A DNA stretch of 64,000 nt, taken from NCBI GenBank assembly GCA_944470555.2, contig OX104134.1:112896701-112960700 (forward strand). The letters are read 5' to 3'. Source of the stretch: Heterobilharzia americana. Its lineage: Eukaryota > Platyhelminthes > Trematoda > Strigeidida > Schistosomatidae. The translations under genes were made by a program, and so were the position numbers. Below are positions 1-13,200 of this stretch, one piece after another. The notes under the pieces are model-generated. The model was given only the letters and a program-made list of their open reading frames with translations. It was not told where the DNA came from and searched no databases. Position 1 is the stretch's first letter. Every line of letters begins with the position of its first letter.

Positions 1-345
1 CTCAATGGGACAATTGCATGGGAAAAAATATTTATTCTTTTTAAGAGACGAATACCGTGGACATTCAATTTTCACTGAATGATTAACGTGTTCAAAACTC
101 TCGCTGTATGCGCTGAAGTCTGAGAATCGAAACTATGAGGTTTCTAGTAACATATGCGGCTCACAGTGAACTGAAGGAGACTGCTAGGCTAATCTTTTGT
201 ATTTTGAACACATTAACCCATTTTTACTTATCGAATGATTCATTTTGATGCATTTATAAGTCACTTTACAGTGACGTAGAGTGAATGTTTAATGAGTATA
301 CGTAACAGATGGGTAAACTACGATATAATTTGGATGCTAAGTATT

Positions 346-3082
346 ATAAATATTATTATTTGTCCCTTGGGTTCCTAATGGAACATAGGGCTTCAGTAGC
401 ACGTCTCCAATGCGCTCTAATCTCTGAAATCTTTTAAACCTGACTCCACGACAGCCCACAAGCTCTCATTTCCTCCTCGCACCATCTCCTCCATGTCACC
501 CTCACCTCGGACGCCCAACTCATCGCTTCCCATCGGGGTTCCACTCGAGCAACTGGCCTGACGCGCGATGTCCCCAGTCGGCCTTCTCAGTGTATGCCCA
601 GTCCATCTCCACTTCCTTCCAGTGCATATTTGTTCAGCGATAGGTTCTTGGCTGGTTCGTTGCCCAGCCAGAGCTCCTTGATGCTTATTCTTTCTGGCAA
701 CCCATCTGATCTTCAGTAACGAGTTAGTGTACGCAGTTGTTGATGAATGTCTGTAGTCTCTTGGAAATCCGTTTCGTAACGCGCCAAGTCTGTGAACCAT
801 ACAGAAGCACTGATTTGACGTTGGTGTTGAAAATCCCGATCTTGTTCCACATGCTGAGTGCAGAAGATCTCCACACTGGTTTCACGCTAATAAACACCTG
901 TCTTGCTATTCCGATTCTGGCTGGCTTTGACGTCCTCGTCTGTGCCGCCTGTAGTTGAAATAGTGCTGCCTAGATAGGTGAAAAAGGCTACTTCCTTTAG
1001 GTTTATCCCGTTGATGGTGATTGGAGTTTGTTGTTGTTGTTGTTGGTCGGGTATCCTCATCACCTCTGTATTCTCTGTATTCACTTGAAGTCTCGTCTTC
1101 GCTGCCCTGCCTCTTCTGACAACTTGTTACTTTTCGTCTATAGATCTTCAAGTTTGTGCAACATCCGACACAAGTCATCGGCGAAATCCAAACCTTCTAG
1201 GTTCTTTTCCGCAGTCCAGCGTATCCCCCTCTTCTCATAGCCCCCACTGTTTGTTGCATGATCCAGTCGACCACAACACAATCAGGAATATCATGGGTGA
1301 TAGTAGACAAAAGCATCACTGAATTTCCCATTGTGAATTACTTGGCATGTGGCATCTTCAGATAGTTGTTGAATGAGGCTGATAAAGGTTTCACTTGTAG
1401 TTCAGCGGCTGGGCTGCTGGTGGCATTTCTGGATGAAGTGCAGGTGGTGGTCGATTAAAGAGCCTTTTGAAGTGGTCAGTCCATCGTTTCCTTTGTTTCT
1501 CTTCTTTCGTAATTAGATTTCCCTCACCACCTTTTATTGGTTTCATGTGTGTTGATCTCTCCCCTCCCAGTTAGTAAAATGGTTATTTGATATAATGTTG
1601 TCAGGTCTCTGTCTCTCCTACCTACAGCCTGTTCTGCTTCTCTTGCCAGTGTGTCGTACAAGTGTCTTTTGTCTTTCCGTGCACTCTTCTTCACTTCATT
1701 GTCCGGTGTGGTGTTTTATACATTGTATTCAGTTCCTCTTGTCGTTGAGCATCCTTGCACTGGTTTATCTTCTGCTTCACCATCCTCCTCTCCCTCCTCT
1801 ATCAGCTTCCATGTATCCATTGAGATCCATTCCAGTGTTCTTCCACACAGGTTTCTTCAGGGATCTTCCTCGATATCTCCCATTTTGTCTTGATGGCTGG
1901 CTGACGTGAAGATTTCCTTCGTAGTTTCGTCCTTCAGTTCAGTTTCCGTTGTGGGTGTTGAATTTGAACTGTGGTCTATCATCAGCTTCCTTGAAGGCTT
2001 TTAACTTGATTTGGAAGGTAGGTAGGTTCCTTGCACTAGATAGTGAGTGGTCTGAGCCTACATCTGCTCCTCTTCTTGACCTTGTGTCAAGTAGACTGCA
2101 TCTCAACTTTCTTGAGATTGAGATAAAGTCGATCTGATTTTGAGTGTAGTACGTCCTGGTGTCTGGTGAAATCGAATCCATGTCGTTCACTTTGTGGATA
2201 TCCTTGTGCTTGAACACACTGCCTCGCCTCCAATCACCAAATCGTTGAATGCACAGAATTCTGCAAACAATTCTCCATTCTCGTCCATCACCTCACCTAG
2301 CGCTTCTCAACCCATGGTTAGTTCTCTTCCTGTGTTGTCTGCTCCCAGTTTGGCATTCATGTCACCCTGCCCATTAGAATGAACTTTGATATCGCCAATT
2401 GAGGTGGTGTCTTGTCCAGTGTTGATTGCAGTTGTCTGTAGAATTCCTCCTTTTCTCTTGCTCTGCATTATTTGTAGGTGCGTAGCGTAGCACTGTATGA
2501 TTGTGACCTTCCTTCCTTCTGAGTTGAACATTGCTGTTATGATCCTGGAGGAGATTGGTTCCCACTGCATGAGGGACAGCCTTCGATGCTGTTGGGGACA
2601 TCATGATAGCCACTCCGAAACTCAGTGTGCTCGTGGTTGTCGTCTTGGTAACAATATCGGAGTAGATTATTGATTCTCCAGTTGACAGTTTGGAGAGTCC
2701 ACTCCCATTCCATCTGCTTTCGCAAATTCCTAGCACTTCAATGTGATACTTCTTCATCTCCTTCGCAATCTGGGCTGCCTTGCCAGGTTCAAACATGGTG
2801 CGGACATTCCATGTCCCCACGTTTACTTTCAATTTCATCGAGAGTGAGAAGACACACTGGCCAACTGGCTTTCCGAAGGGTTTCACCAACTGGCGTCATT
2901 TCGCCTCTCCGATTCCAGCGGGGAATAATTTTGTTATTTTTTCTGTTTCTTTTGTGCCTTGAAGTTTCTTTAGTGGTTAGATTTTTTTTAGGGGGTAGGG
3001 TTGCTGGCCCTATGCCCAACCTTCCCTTTTTACCCGGGCTTAGGATTGGCTAGTAACTAGTGAACTAGTTAACCAGGCGAGG
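346..3082 (-). mobile_element. RTE-type LINE, degenerate, with target-site duplication
   Basis: Read on the minus strand. The 5' part has endonuclease sequence (GTWNVRTMFEPGKAAQI, then LGICESRWNGSG at about 2700-2820). The 3' part (417-800) has the RTE C-terminal WTGHTLRRPTGDIARQA. The 3' tail is ATT/ATA-rich. Flanking 16-bp duplications at 330-345 and 3083-3098 differ at one base. There are many stops and frame breaks. The same family occurs at 12828-13822, 22179-25221 and 48990-50208. Confidence 0.88.
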
Positions 3083-3098
3083 TTGGATGCTGAGTATT

Positions 3099-4067
3099 CG
3101 GACATTATCTACAAAGTCTACAAATGCATTATAATCTGATTCTTTGATCGAGCTGGTAACGACTTAAAACGCAGAAGGAAAAAACCAACGGCAATAACTC
3201 TCGCATCAAGCTCATGATGCACATGTTACTAATCGGTATCAATATGTAGGGCTTTTGAGGTAACCTCATGACCTGGTCAAATAACGAAGAGATATTGTGT
3301 AGCCACATATGAAATTTCCCGTGGTTCAATTGCTTTTTGAAAGGGCGTGATTGAAAATATCTAATTTCCTGACATTTTCCAGTCCGATTTTCGTGAAATA
3401 GTAGTCAATTACGGAGAAACCTGTGCAGCAATAAATGCCACCGACTACACTGTAATAAATTCCAGTATCACTAGGTGTTTGGTTTATTGAGGATGAAACC
3501 AATAACTTATGTTCATTAGAAGAAATTCAGTTCAGAGAACAATAGTATTGAAGTGACCAAAACCAAACGAGCTTTACAATCAACTCAGTCAATTCGTTCA
3601 TGTGTGTGTGTCGGGCCGACGAGTTATGAATGTGGTGTAAATGTTTATGATACTACATAGCTTTCTTAAATTCACTCAACAAGTAGAGTGAAGTTTCAAC
3701 GTGTGATTCACTGAGTAAGAATTGAATGGATACTTTAGTAAGTCATAGTCTCCAGTCTTTCTAGAGGTACAGCTGCAATAATGAAAACTATTCTAATCGT
3801 TCCAAAACATGTTAATCGGTGTATTTCAACAGTTGCGACACGCTTTTAAAAGTGGTCGAACAGCACTGACAGACTTTCATTGAACAAATAGTAAAAAATT
3901 GGGTATATTCAGTGGTGGATCAGAAAACACTTGAAATCAAAAGGTTAATTATAGTTCAGACAATCTTAAAAAGTAACATTGTGTCTCACTGAGTTCTAAA
4001 ACACGTTAATGATAGCTATAAACGAATGTAAGGATTAGATTCACTGTTATATATATAGGACACTTAC
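3099..4067. other. ATR intron sequence with no recognised feature
   Basis: Between the RTE LINE and the last visible ATR exon. I looked here on the minus strand for the next FAT exon and found no frame with good splice sites. Confidence 0.5.
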
Positions 4068-4204
4068 TGCAGATATTCCAGGTTGACAATCATCCATAAA
4101 ACTTGTAGAGCACAGTGTTCCAGCATTATTCTAGCGAATGCTGCATCGGCTTTCACTACAGGTTCACAAATTTGAAAAATTTTGAAAGCAAGAGGGGACT
4201 TTAT
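4068..4204 (-). CDS. ATR: ATR exon (last visible)
   Basis: 45 codons plus two bases, with acceptor TTTTCAG and donor GTAAGT. It reads SPLAFKIFQICEPVVKAD and ALQVLWMIVNLEYL. It corresponds to the HDLASKIF segment of vertebrate ATR. The open split codon means the gene continues left of this point, but no further exon was recognised before position 1. Confidence 0.9.
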
Positions 4205-7200
4205 CTGAAAATATAAAACTGAAAATATTTTATCTGAACAGTAGGTAGGCAAATGAGTTTTAAAATGAAAATTTCGGAGAAATAAATACTTGGTAGCTGT
4301 ATCTAAGTTTGAAAAATTCGAAAGAAATTTTACGATAATGCCACAAATTACACAGTTACTAACCATAACTGTTTGCAGCTTTTATAAGATGGTTTATATT
4401 AGGAAGGGTAACAGTATCCTCTAGATTTATCGGAGAATCTAGAAAATTCCTGAAATGCCTTCACAACCATTCATGACATGTCGAGCGTTTGCGAAAAACC
4501 ACTTCATCATAAGTGTGAGACTCAGATTCGCTAAACGACTCTCTAGAAAGGTGTAGAACTTTCCAAAGCCATCAATAAGTGCATATATTCTACTGAACGA
4601 TAAACATTTATCGTTCTTGCGAGTTCTTTACTGTTTTCCAGTAGCGGAGCAACGCTCAAGGGTGAAGTCTAAGGTTATTGTTCAAGAGTTCACCTATATA
4701 TCTATATCTATATATACCACTAGGATTTATCAGTTTAAATATTATTGAGACGATCAAGACAGAGATGTGTACATTACAACGAGGGTAGAGACAACATTCT
4801 TAAGCAATAATACCAGTTGAGTATCAAAGTCAAACAGAATAATAGTAATCAAGGAATACTTGATCACATTACACGACTTGTGCAGTTATCACTTGAAGTA
4901 CCTTCAAAATTGTAACTCTTACATATTTAGATAGTTAAGTTAGTTAAGTTGCTTCACACCTTACATCAGCAGATAACGATATGAGGCGAAAAGGAGACAC
5001 ACAAAGATTAGAATGACGATAAGGTACGAAAACATCTGCACCCCTGAGATCAAACCGGAGCTTCAGCCTCCAAGCGTAGGTTTTGGTTGTTTTACGCATT
5101 CTAAACAAAGAGGATTTCATTTCATCTACTAAATATAACCTAAACAGTACCCTTGAGTAGTCGGAATGAAAGTTGAAGTTGGTTCGTTTTAAAATTCGCT
5201 TTAACTACGGTCATTCTCACAACATGGTTAGCATGAAGCATTCAGATGGTGAAGAAAATTTCTTCGTCGTAGTATAATGACAATGGGCAAATAACTATGC
5301 GGAAAGTTGCATGTATAACAACATGCGACGCAATAGCACACAGTCAATTCATTTTCACGTTGACCAACTAAAAATAAAAACACTAAAACAGATAATGGAT
5401 AGTCGATTCACTGCCCAGAGTTGCTACAATTTGAGTACAGTCAGCGAGAAATAATTAAAAATAAAACTTACATGACTACTTAAAGAACCAGACCATAAGC
5501 GTATCCATGATTCATAAGTTAAATTAACTTGATTTGTAATGATTGGAATCCGTATAGCAGACCAATTGATAAATGATTCAACAACATATCTGAAAAATAT
5601 ACAAACAGGCCAAATTGTATTTATGATAGACACGGGTAATATTTCAGAGAAAGAGAATTCTATAAATCTAATTCAAAAGGATAAGGATTTTCTCTCTACG
5701 CGGATATGTGAACGTATTCGTAGTTAAAGTGATATCAATACTGTGAAACAAAAAGAGGATGATAGACAAGAGTGAAGTAAACACCATTCAGCTATACAAT
5801 GAAGATAAACGTCATACACTGTGAAATAAAGAGGCTAAACTTCTTCCATCGCTTATTGTTTAAATCCTGAAAACGGATCTTTCTAAAAATTGACTGACCA
5901 TTATCTTTTCCACTATGAAAAAGTGTACACTATGAAGTACCGGAAAAGAAGGAAAGCGTTTGCACTAGGAACGATAACTAAAGTGAGGAAGTTATGAAAC
6001 ATCCGCAGAAAATTCTAGCTTACTTTCACCACTAATCCGACAAGAGAGATATCAATACTTCCAAAATTGTGAGTTCCTGCTGTTGCTTTTAATAGATAAA
6101 TAACTGAACATAACATTACTAACCTTTATTAAAGCATCTGGATCAGAAGATGGAAAACAAATATCTCATATATTATGAGGCGAAATTTCCTCATAGTTTT
6201 AACTACCTAAGTATTACGTAAAGTCCACCAATAAAATGCCAATCCAGTAAACAGACTCATCACATCATAAGCCCCCTAAATGCCATGAAATGGATGAGGG
6301 TGGACTGATATCAGTCACATATCCTGAAATGCTTTCACGTTAATAGCTTCTACCAAAAAAGTTCTACTCACTACCTTCATTTGACGGGGCTGCTTCCATA
6401 GAAATGATTGGGCTGGAGTTGGAAAACCCTGATTCCAAACCAGTAGTCACAGAGACAAAATCAACGTATAGGCTCGCACACAAGTGTATCGCTTCAAGTT
6501 TTCAAACTTCATATTAAAAGGACAAGTGAAAAAGAAAGACTGATATCAAAGTAGATAAAGTTATGTGGGGGGAAGGAATTTAAAAACTAAGGTTAGTCAA
6601 AACTCAAGCTTCAGAAGACATCAAAGGGTGAATATATCTGCGCCATTGTGAACGATTTTTAGCCATTTCATCAACAGTCCTCAAACACTGATTTCTATAG
6701 TTTTAGGGAGCCCAGCTAGATAGTCTACACCACCGTACATGGATCAAATCAACAGTTAGGGACTTCACAAACTGATGTCACGTCTTAAAACCAGATGTGT
6801 ACATGGGCCTCACCATACCAAACAGAAAAAGGGCATAAAAACCTATCCTAGACACTGAGAACAATGGGAAGTAGCACCTCGGGTTGATCCGCTGCTTTGC
6901 GGATCAGAATTTAAGTCAAAGACTGGAGAAGTGCTCCTTCAAGATGACCGTGCACTATCACAGCTTATGTACAATTTATGAATCAATATGTATAGTGAAG
7001 ACAATTAAGCGAAAACCGAATCCTCATTCAATAAAACAAAACCCATGGCGTAACGAACTTTCCGCTAAATCGTTCAACTTAATGTGCTTAGTTTAGTCTT
7101 GAGTTACGATGATTATCAGAATCGTTCGAAATGGGTTGTGTCCAGTATTGCAACTAAATACTAAAGCAAGATAGATTAAATGGTAGTTGCCGAAACTCAA

Positions 7201-10200
7201 AAAATATAGATGGGCATTAGATGCACTCACAAGACATCATGAAAATAGTTAGTAAAGCTACTTGTGAATTCGACGAACGTTCTGCTAATAAAGACTCAGC
7301 ATGTGAAGTAGGTAGAACACTGGTCACTAACTATCACAAACGTCTAGAACTCTGGGCATAACACTTAGAAAAGTAGTGCAGTTGGCTTACTGCTCTAGCA
7401 ACACCAACTTCAGCCCACTTCACGAAGCAGATATCCGCAAGGAACTTTGAGTACTAAAGCTTTACAAGGGTACCAGACCCAGAAAATCTATGCCAGGTTT
7501 TTTTTAAAGACGGAGGTAAGGACTTATGTTTAGGGAAGTGACAACAATATTTGGCAAGATATGGCAGGCTGAGAGTGTTTCATCATTCTGGAATGCAATT
7601 AATGTTGTTTACGTAAACAATGTGGTAATCTTCGACGTATCAGTCTCCTATCGATGACCTCTAAAGTGTTGGTTGCTATGATACCTCTCAGTCTATACAG
7701 AGATAAGACGTGGCTCAGTGGTTTAGGGAGATGATTATTAATCATTGGGTCACGGGGTCGAGCTCCACTCCAACTACCGAGGTTTGGGTAGCCAAGTAGT
7801 CGATCAACAGCCCTCAGACAATAGGTATGGCTTAGTGCTCACTGCACGGTTATGCACAAGGTAGCTGAGTGTGTTTCGTTTCGATCTATGCAGAACGCAT
7901 TAGAATCTAGTCCATGAGGAGAAGGTCAGGATTCGTTCAGGTTGCGGATGTAATCACTATGTCTACCTGGCGTCAAATAGTTCAATACCATAAGTACTGT
8001 AGGCCAATGATCGTTGTTACAGCTACCTTGTTTCGTTGAAAAGGGCTGTGCTTCGGAATTTTTCGGTGGAGAGGAGTGTCCCTGGGAGATTTGTTAACAC
8101 CATGAAAGCCCTACAGTTCAAAACTTTAGGTAATGTGAAGGCTTACGGCAAACTAACTCCACTGTAACAAATCAACAGTGGGGTTATGTAGGGTTGCCAG
8201 ACTTAGCCATTCCTCCCTAATTTTGTCATCGATGACATTTCGAGACAGCCTTGAAAGAACTGATGTGGTGGTGGCGTAGACATATTACTAGACGAAAGAT
8301 TGATATCGAAGTTGACAAACGTCCATGAAAGAGAAGAATATAAATAAACAGAGATTAATGAAGTTTTGGAAATGTGAGGATGACAGAATCTAAGCATCTG
8401 TACCACGGTAACCATATCATATCACCAAGAATTACCAATCATTCACTCTGATAGCTTCTAGGACCCCGCAACAAGCAAGATGAACCTGCCTCTACGGTTC
8501 AAACCAGACAAAGACTTTTTGGATAGGTGCTACGTTTTTTTTTAAAAACTTAATCCTATATCCATAAAAGTTGTACGTCGGGGTAGGTGGTGGCTTGACA
8601 TGAGCGATACTTTTCCAAGTCATCTTAGCTGATGAGAGTTCACAACCTTATCGATTGACTTGCGTTCGTTACCAGGATCTCTACATCAAACCTTAATAAT
8701 CCATCATAGATAGACAACAGTAGGAAGACACCTACGATCAACGACCTGAACCACTTGATGTCTATTAGTTTCTGAGGCAAAGTCTAAAAACCAATATCGT
8801 GTTTTTGAATTCTAAGGTAGACAAAAATTTACATTTTTTAGAAATTTAGAGCACATACAGAACATCAGATTACTGATGCGTTAAGTTCTACTACAATTCA
8901 CTAAACATACAAGTTCAAATCGACTTACTCCAAAAACCTCTCTTCCAAAGATAGTTTGACTTACCTAGAAGTAAGAAGTGGAGCAAACAGATCGCGCAAA
9001 TGTTCAGGAAATAGGTCCCACAATTCAGAGCCCCAAAAAATAGACTGAGCGTATCATCTTCAGGATCATTTATATTTGAAGACAATAAATTTATTGATTT
9101 TCCAACATCTGGCACTTTGAACAATTTCAACAGTTCTTGGACAGCTAAGGCAGCTGAATCCTAATAAAAAGGGGAATCTTGCGTGATTACAATTCGGTAT
9201 TCGAGAAAAAAAGGTTTTATAAGACTTATACGCAAACAACAAACAGTAATCATTACCGATAGAATGTAAGGACTGTCACATTAGTATCTGAATAAGTATG
9301 TGTTGATGATTTCTAAAGCACACGATCAATACTTTTTATATTCCATGCATTTAGATCCCACGATAAATTTGAATAAAGCAAGAAGGATAGGATTTGAAAA
9401 ATAAGATGACATGATTCGTATATAAAAAATATTTTATCATGCTACATGAATCCATACTTAAAGAACGGTGAGCATTTTAAATATTAACCTAAGATCCCGG
9501 TGATTTTAAAATTCTATAATTATGACAATTCGGCATAAATGTACACAAAGTAGTTGCTTACCAACTGCCTAGGACTAGCAGCACGTAGATAAATTTTCGC
9601 TAATTCACATAAAACATGGAATGGAAATCGACGGTCATTCACAAATACTACCAAATCGTTTTTAGTCTTTACTTCGTGATTTGATAAACACAGTCTATTG
9701 AAATAAAAACGAAAAGAAATATTTTGTAGAATGAATAAATTTTACAAAAGTAGAATGATATCTTATCCAATACAGAAAAAAACACCAAAAGTGCCAACAT
9801 ATTCCCTGACTAGAGATACTACCGTTGAACTACTTGAGTATTTAGAAACCACTCAGGATGATCTGTAGATTTCGCCGCCAATATCATAGTGATCTAAGCG
9901 TCAAACAGTCGTTTGTTTTGCTCGTTTGGATCTGAGGTCATCAGCAGTGTATTTGAATAAATCCAGCTTATAAACCGAACCCGTTCAGAACACTTGAGTC
10001 TCCAACTAACTCTAACCTAAACACTACATTATCGTAAAAAACATATCAAAAACACCTACGTCATACTTTGTCTAAAAGAGCAGTAATTTGGTAGTAGCAA
10101 TGACAAAGAAACAAACAATACTTTAGGAGGAAGGTACATCCAGCTGACGAGTCCAAAATAGGAAGAAAAATGATAGCCACTATCCAATATCACAGCATCC

Positions 10201-13200
10201 GCACAGGAATCTACTGCCTATACCAACCGAATAATTCGGGCAAATCAACGACGAAAACTGACAAGCTATAAAAAAAGTAATTAGTATGACACAAATTCAG
10301 ATTTAGTTAAGATATACGAACACAAGGATGTTTAAAGTGACAAACATACTTGCAAGGATCAATCGCCCCGAGATTGCCAAGCCACTGAGCATATAGCAAT
10401 CTCATCTTTTGATCAGTATCTCTAGTTAGACCTTGCAGCAATGAAGCTATAATATCTGCCATAAGAGATCTAGTCCCACGAAATGACATCCCAGATATTG
10501 AATCCACAGAGTGTGTTGTATCAGAAAATACGCACTGAATATCACTCCCATTAGACGAAGACACTGAACAGTCAATTAAGTTGGGCAAATCCAAAGTCGA
10601 GACCGTAGAACTTTGCCATACTGATCATTTGCTCCGAAATTCACTTCTGAAGTTAAAGTTAACCTTCGTACAGACCTGCTAGAATGGGTCAAAGCAGGTA
10701 GCCATGATGAAAGCAGTTGATGCATTTCCTTTTCTGTATGGCCACTTTCATTGGTGAAACATGATGCACGCCTATGGAGCAAAATATTAAAAGTGACAAT
10801 TAGGCACAAGGATGCATAAAATGTGCATCCAAAATGTTTTCCTCTCGGATCAGATCAAGTAAATCTTTCAATAACAACAGCAATTATTAACGCCTTACCA
10901 TGGACATAAATCATCCAAAATTTGCTGACATGTTAACAATGAAGGCAAACGAGGCAGAAAGAAAAGGCAAGATAAACGATCTCCAAGTTGTTCTCTGAAA
11001 TATAAAAACAATTTTCAAAACAAGGATATGAAATGTGTAGAAAAAGAATTTGATAACAGTTATAGGTACTATTGAAATAAATATACGAGGGAGACGCAAA
11101 ATGAATTATTTACTAGTCACATATATATTTCGCTTAAGTAACCCTAATTACACAATATGTGGTTTTAACATTCCTTTCTAAAGTCATGATTCATAGTCTA
11201 CTTCATCGTTATTTAATCAAACTGTTTTAATGTATAGTCTCTATGCGTACAGCTGCTTAAGATAGGAGTCCATATCTGGAAAATGCAGCGTCTGATCAAC
11301 AGATGTTCCAATTCGGCTTAGCCTAGCATAATACATGCAATGAAATCGGTTAACATGATTTTAAACAGCATACTTAGAAATGCAGCATAACCTAAATAAT
11401 AGGTCAGTATTCAAAAAAGTACAACAAAATCACACTAAACTAGAAAAAAAACCTCAGAAAAAACCCAGACCGACCTAGGAACACCAATAACAAACTGTAA
11501 TCTAACCTTTTCTCTAAAAAAAGATAATGAAATAAATCCACTACTTGATCAGCATCACTAGACAAAAGTCCAACAAGAGTAGCACCCAAATCTGGCAGTA
11601 ATTCATCGAGTGATTCTGGCTCTAACCTAAAAGAAAAGAAAAAGCGAAGTCTGGAAGAAGATGACATCAAAAATTAAGCATAAATCGTTTTCTTGAAGTT
11701 AAGTCATTAATACCTAAATTAAAAGTACCAGCGATATCAAAGCATCTGCACAGAAGCCCATATACCAATAGTCGACGATTAATTCAGTCCAATCAATGAC
11801 GGAGACTTACAAGTTATAACATGAAGAACACCATGTTATACCCGTCGCACAAGGAGTAGTTATCGTGACTCAGTGACCTAGTGGATAACGCTCTGGCGTT
11901 TGAAGCGATCGGTCCCGAGTTCTAGTCGTAGCGGGAGCAACATCATTTCCTAAGTGGCAGGTACATCCAGCTGATCAGTCCCAAAAAGCGAGAAACGCGC
12001 GTCCTGGATTCCACTGCTAGCCATTATTCATCACTGTTATCATTCAAAAAAGAATGTACATAACATGTTCACTAATCAGAGACTTACATACGTATAAAGC
12101 TGCGCCATGCCTTTACGACGACTTTTGCAAACGGCGATGTATTATAACGTAGGCATATTCTAAAGAGGGAAATAATAATCAGTTTGAATATTTAATGGCG
12201 TGCTGAATCACATAACGTGCAATTTTCAAGTATCAGCTAAAACCACACATTACAAAAATGGATTGAGCACATTCACTTGAAAAATAAAATTACAAAAGAA
12301 CACGATTCCTAAGCTGAATCACATCATAGATACGTGCTAACCGTTGAACCTGAATTTTTATCAACTCGATTGTGCATGGACAGTGGGTGGTCACTGTCCA
12401 AATCAGGACAATGCTCCCTAGTTTTTGATGATTCCACAGCTGATACCAGATATCCAAGAGTAAAATTTAGCCACTGGTATTGTTAATGTGGTGGTAGACA
12501 GTAAGCATCAACTCAATAAGGCTCAAATAAAAAAAGTCGGTGAAAAAATTAAAAACTCAACTAAATATCGTGTGGATATATTCAACTTGCATTTTACTCC
12601 CTGACATTATGCGTCCAGTTACTACCGAACACAGGTTCCATACAAATATTTAGAACACTCATATATCGGTTAGTAAAAGTGGAAATACACTAGCGAAACC
12701 CAAAAATCTAGTTAACAACCAATTGACTAATTCCAGGGATGCTGTGCAGACCACGTAAGTTGTGTATTCACAATAGTGCTGTTGTTAAAAATTACTCACA
12801 TATAGATCTATTATTATTATCAGTAATATTATTATTTATCCCTTGGGTTCCTAGTGGAACATACAACTTCAGTAGCACGTCACCATTTCACTCTCTTCTC
12901 CGCAATCTTTTCAACCTGGCTCCACCACTCACCAGAAGCTTTCACTTCTTCCTCACACGACCTCCTCCATGTCACTCTCAGCTGCGACGCCCAACTCGTC
13001 GTTTCCCCCTTTGGATTCCACTCGACGGACTGGCCTGACGCGTGATCTCCACAAATAATCTTCTCAGTGTATGCCCAATACTATCTGTCTCCACTTACTT
13101 CTGAATATTTGTTGGGCGATGGCTTCTTCGTTAGTTCGTTGCAAGCCAACCAGCCAGCCAGCCAGTCAGTCAGACAGACAGACAGACAGACAGACAGTTC

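Noticed and set aside
1595..1909. A 104-codon plus-strand frame rich in leucine and serine
   Set aside because: It is the complement of degenerate RTE coding sequence; composition and position explain it as a shadow frame.
3129..3329. A 66-codon minus-strand frame that could be the next ATR exon
   Set aside because: No similarity to the FAT segment expected next and no suitable splice sites.
5070..5110. A short GTTTTGG-rich segment that recalls a repeat near 19960
   Set aside because: Too short and diverged to assign to a family with confidence.
8630..8645. CTGATGAG, resembling a hammerhead core
   Set aside because: It is part of the LINE C-terminal coding region; no stem II or GAAAC follows.
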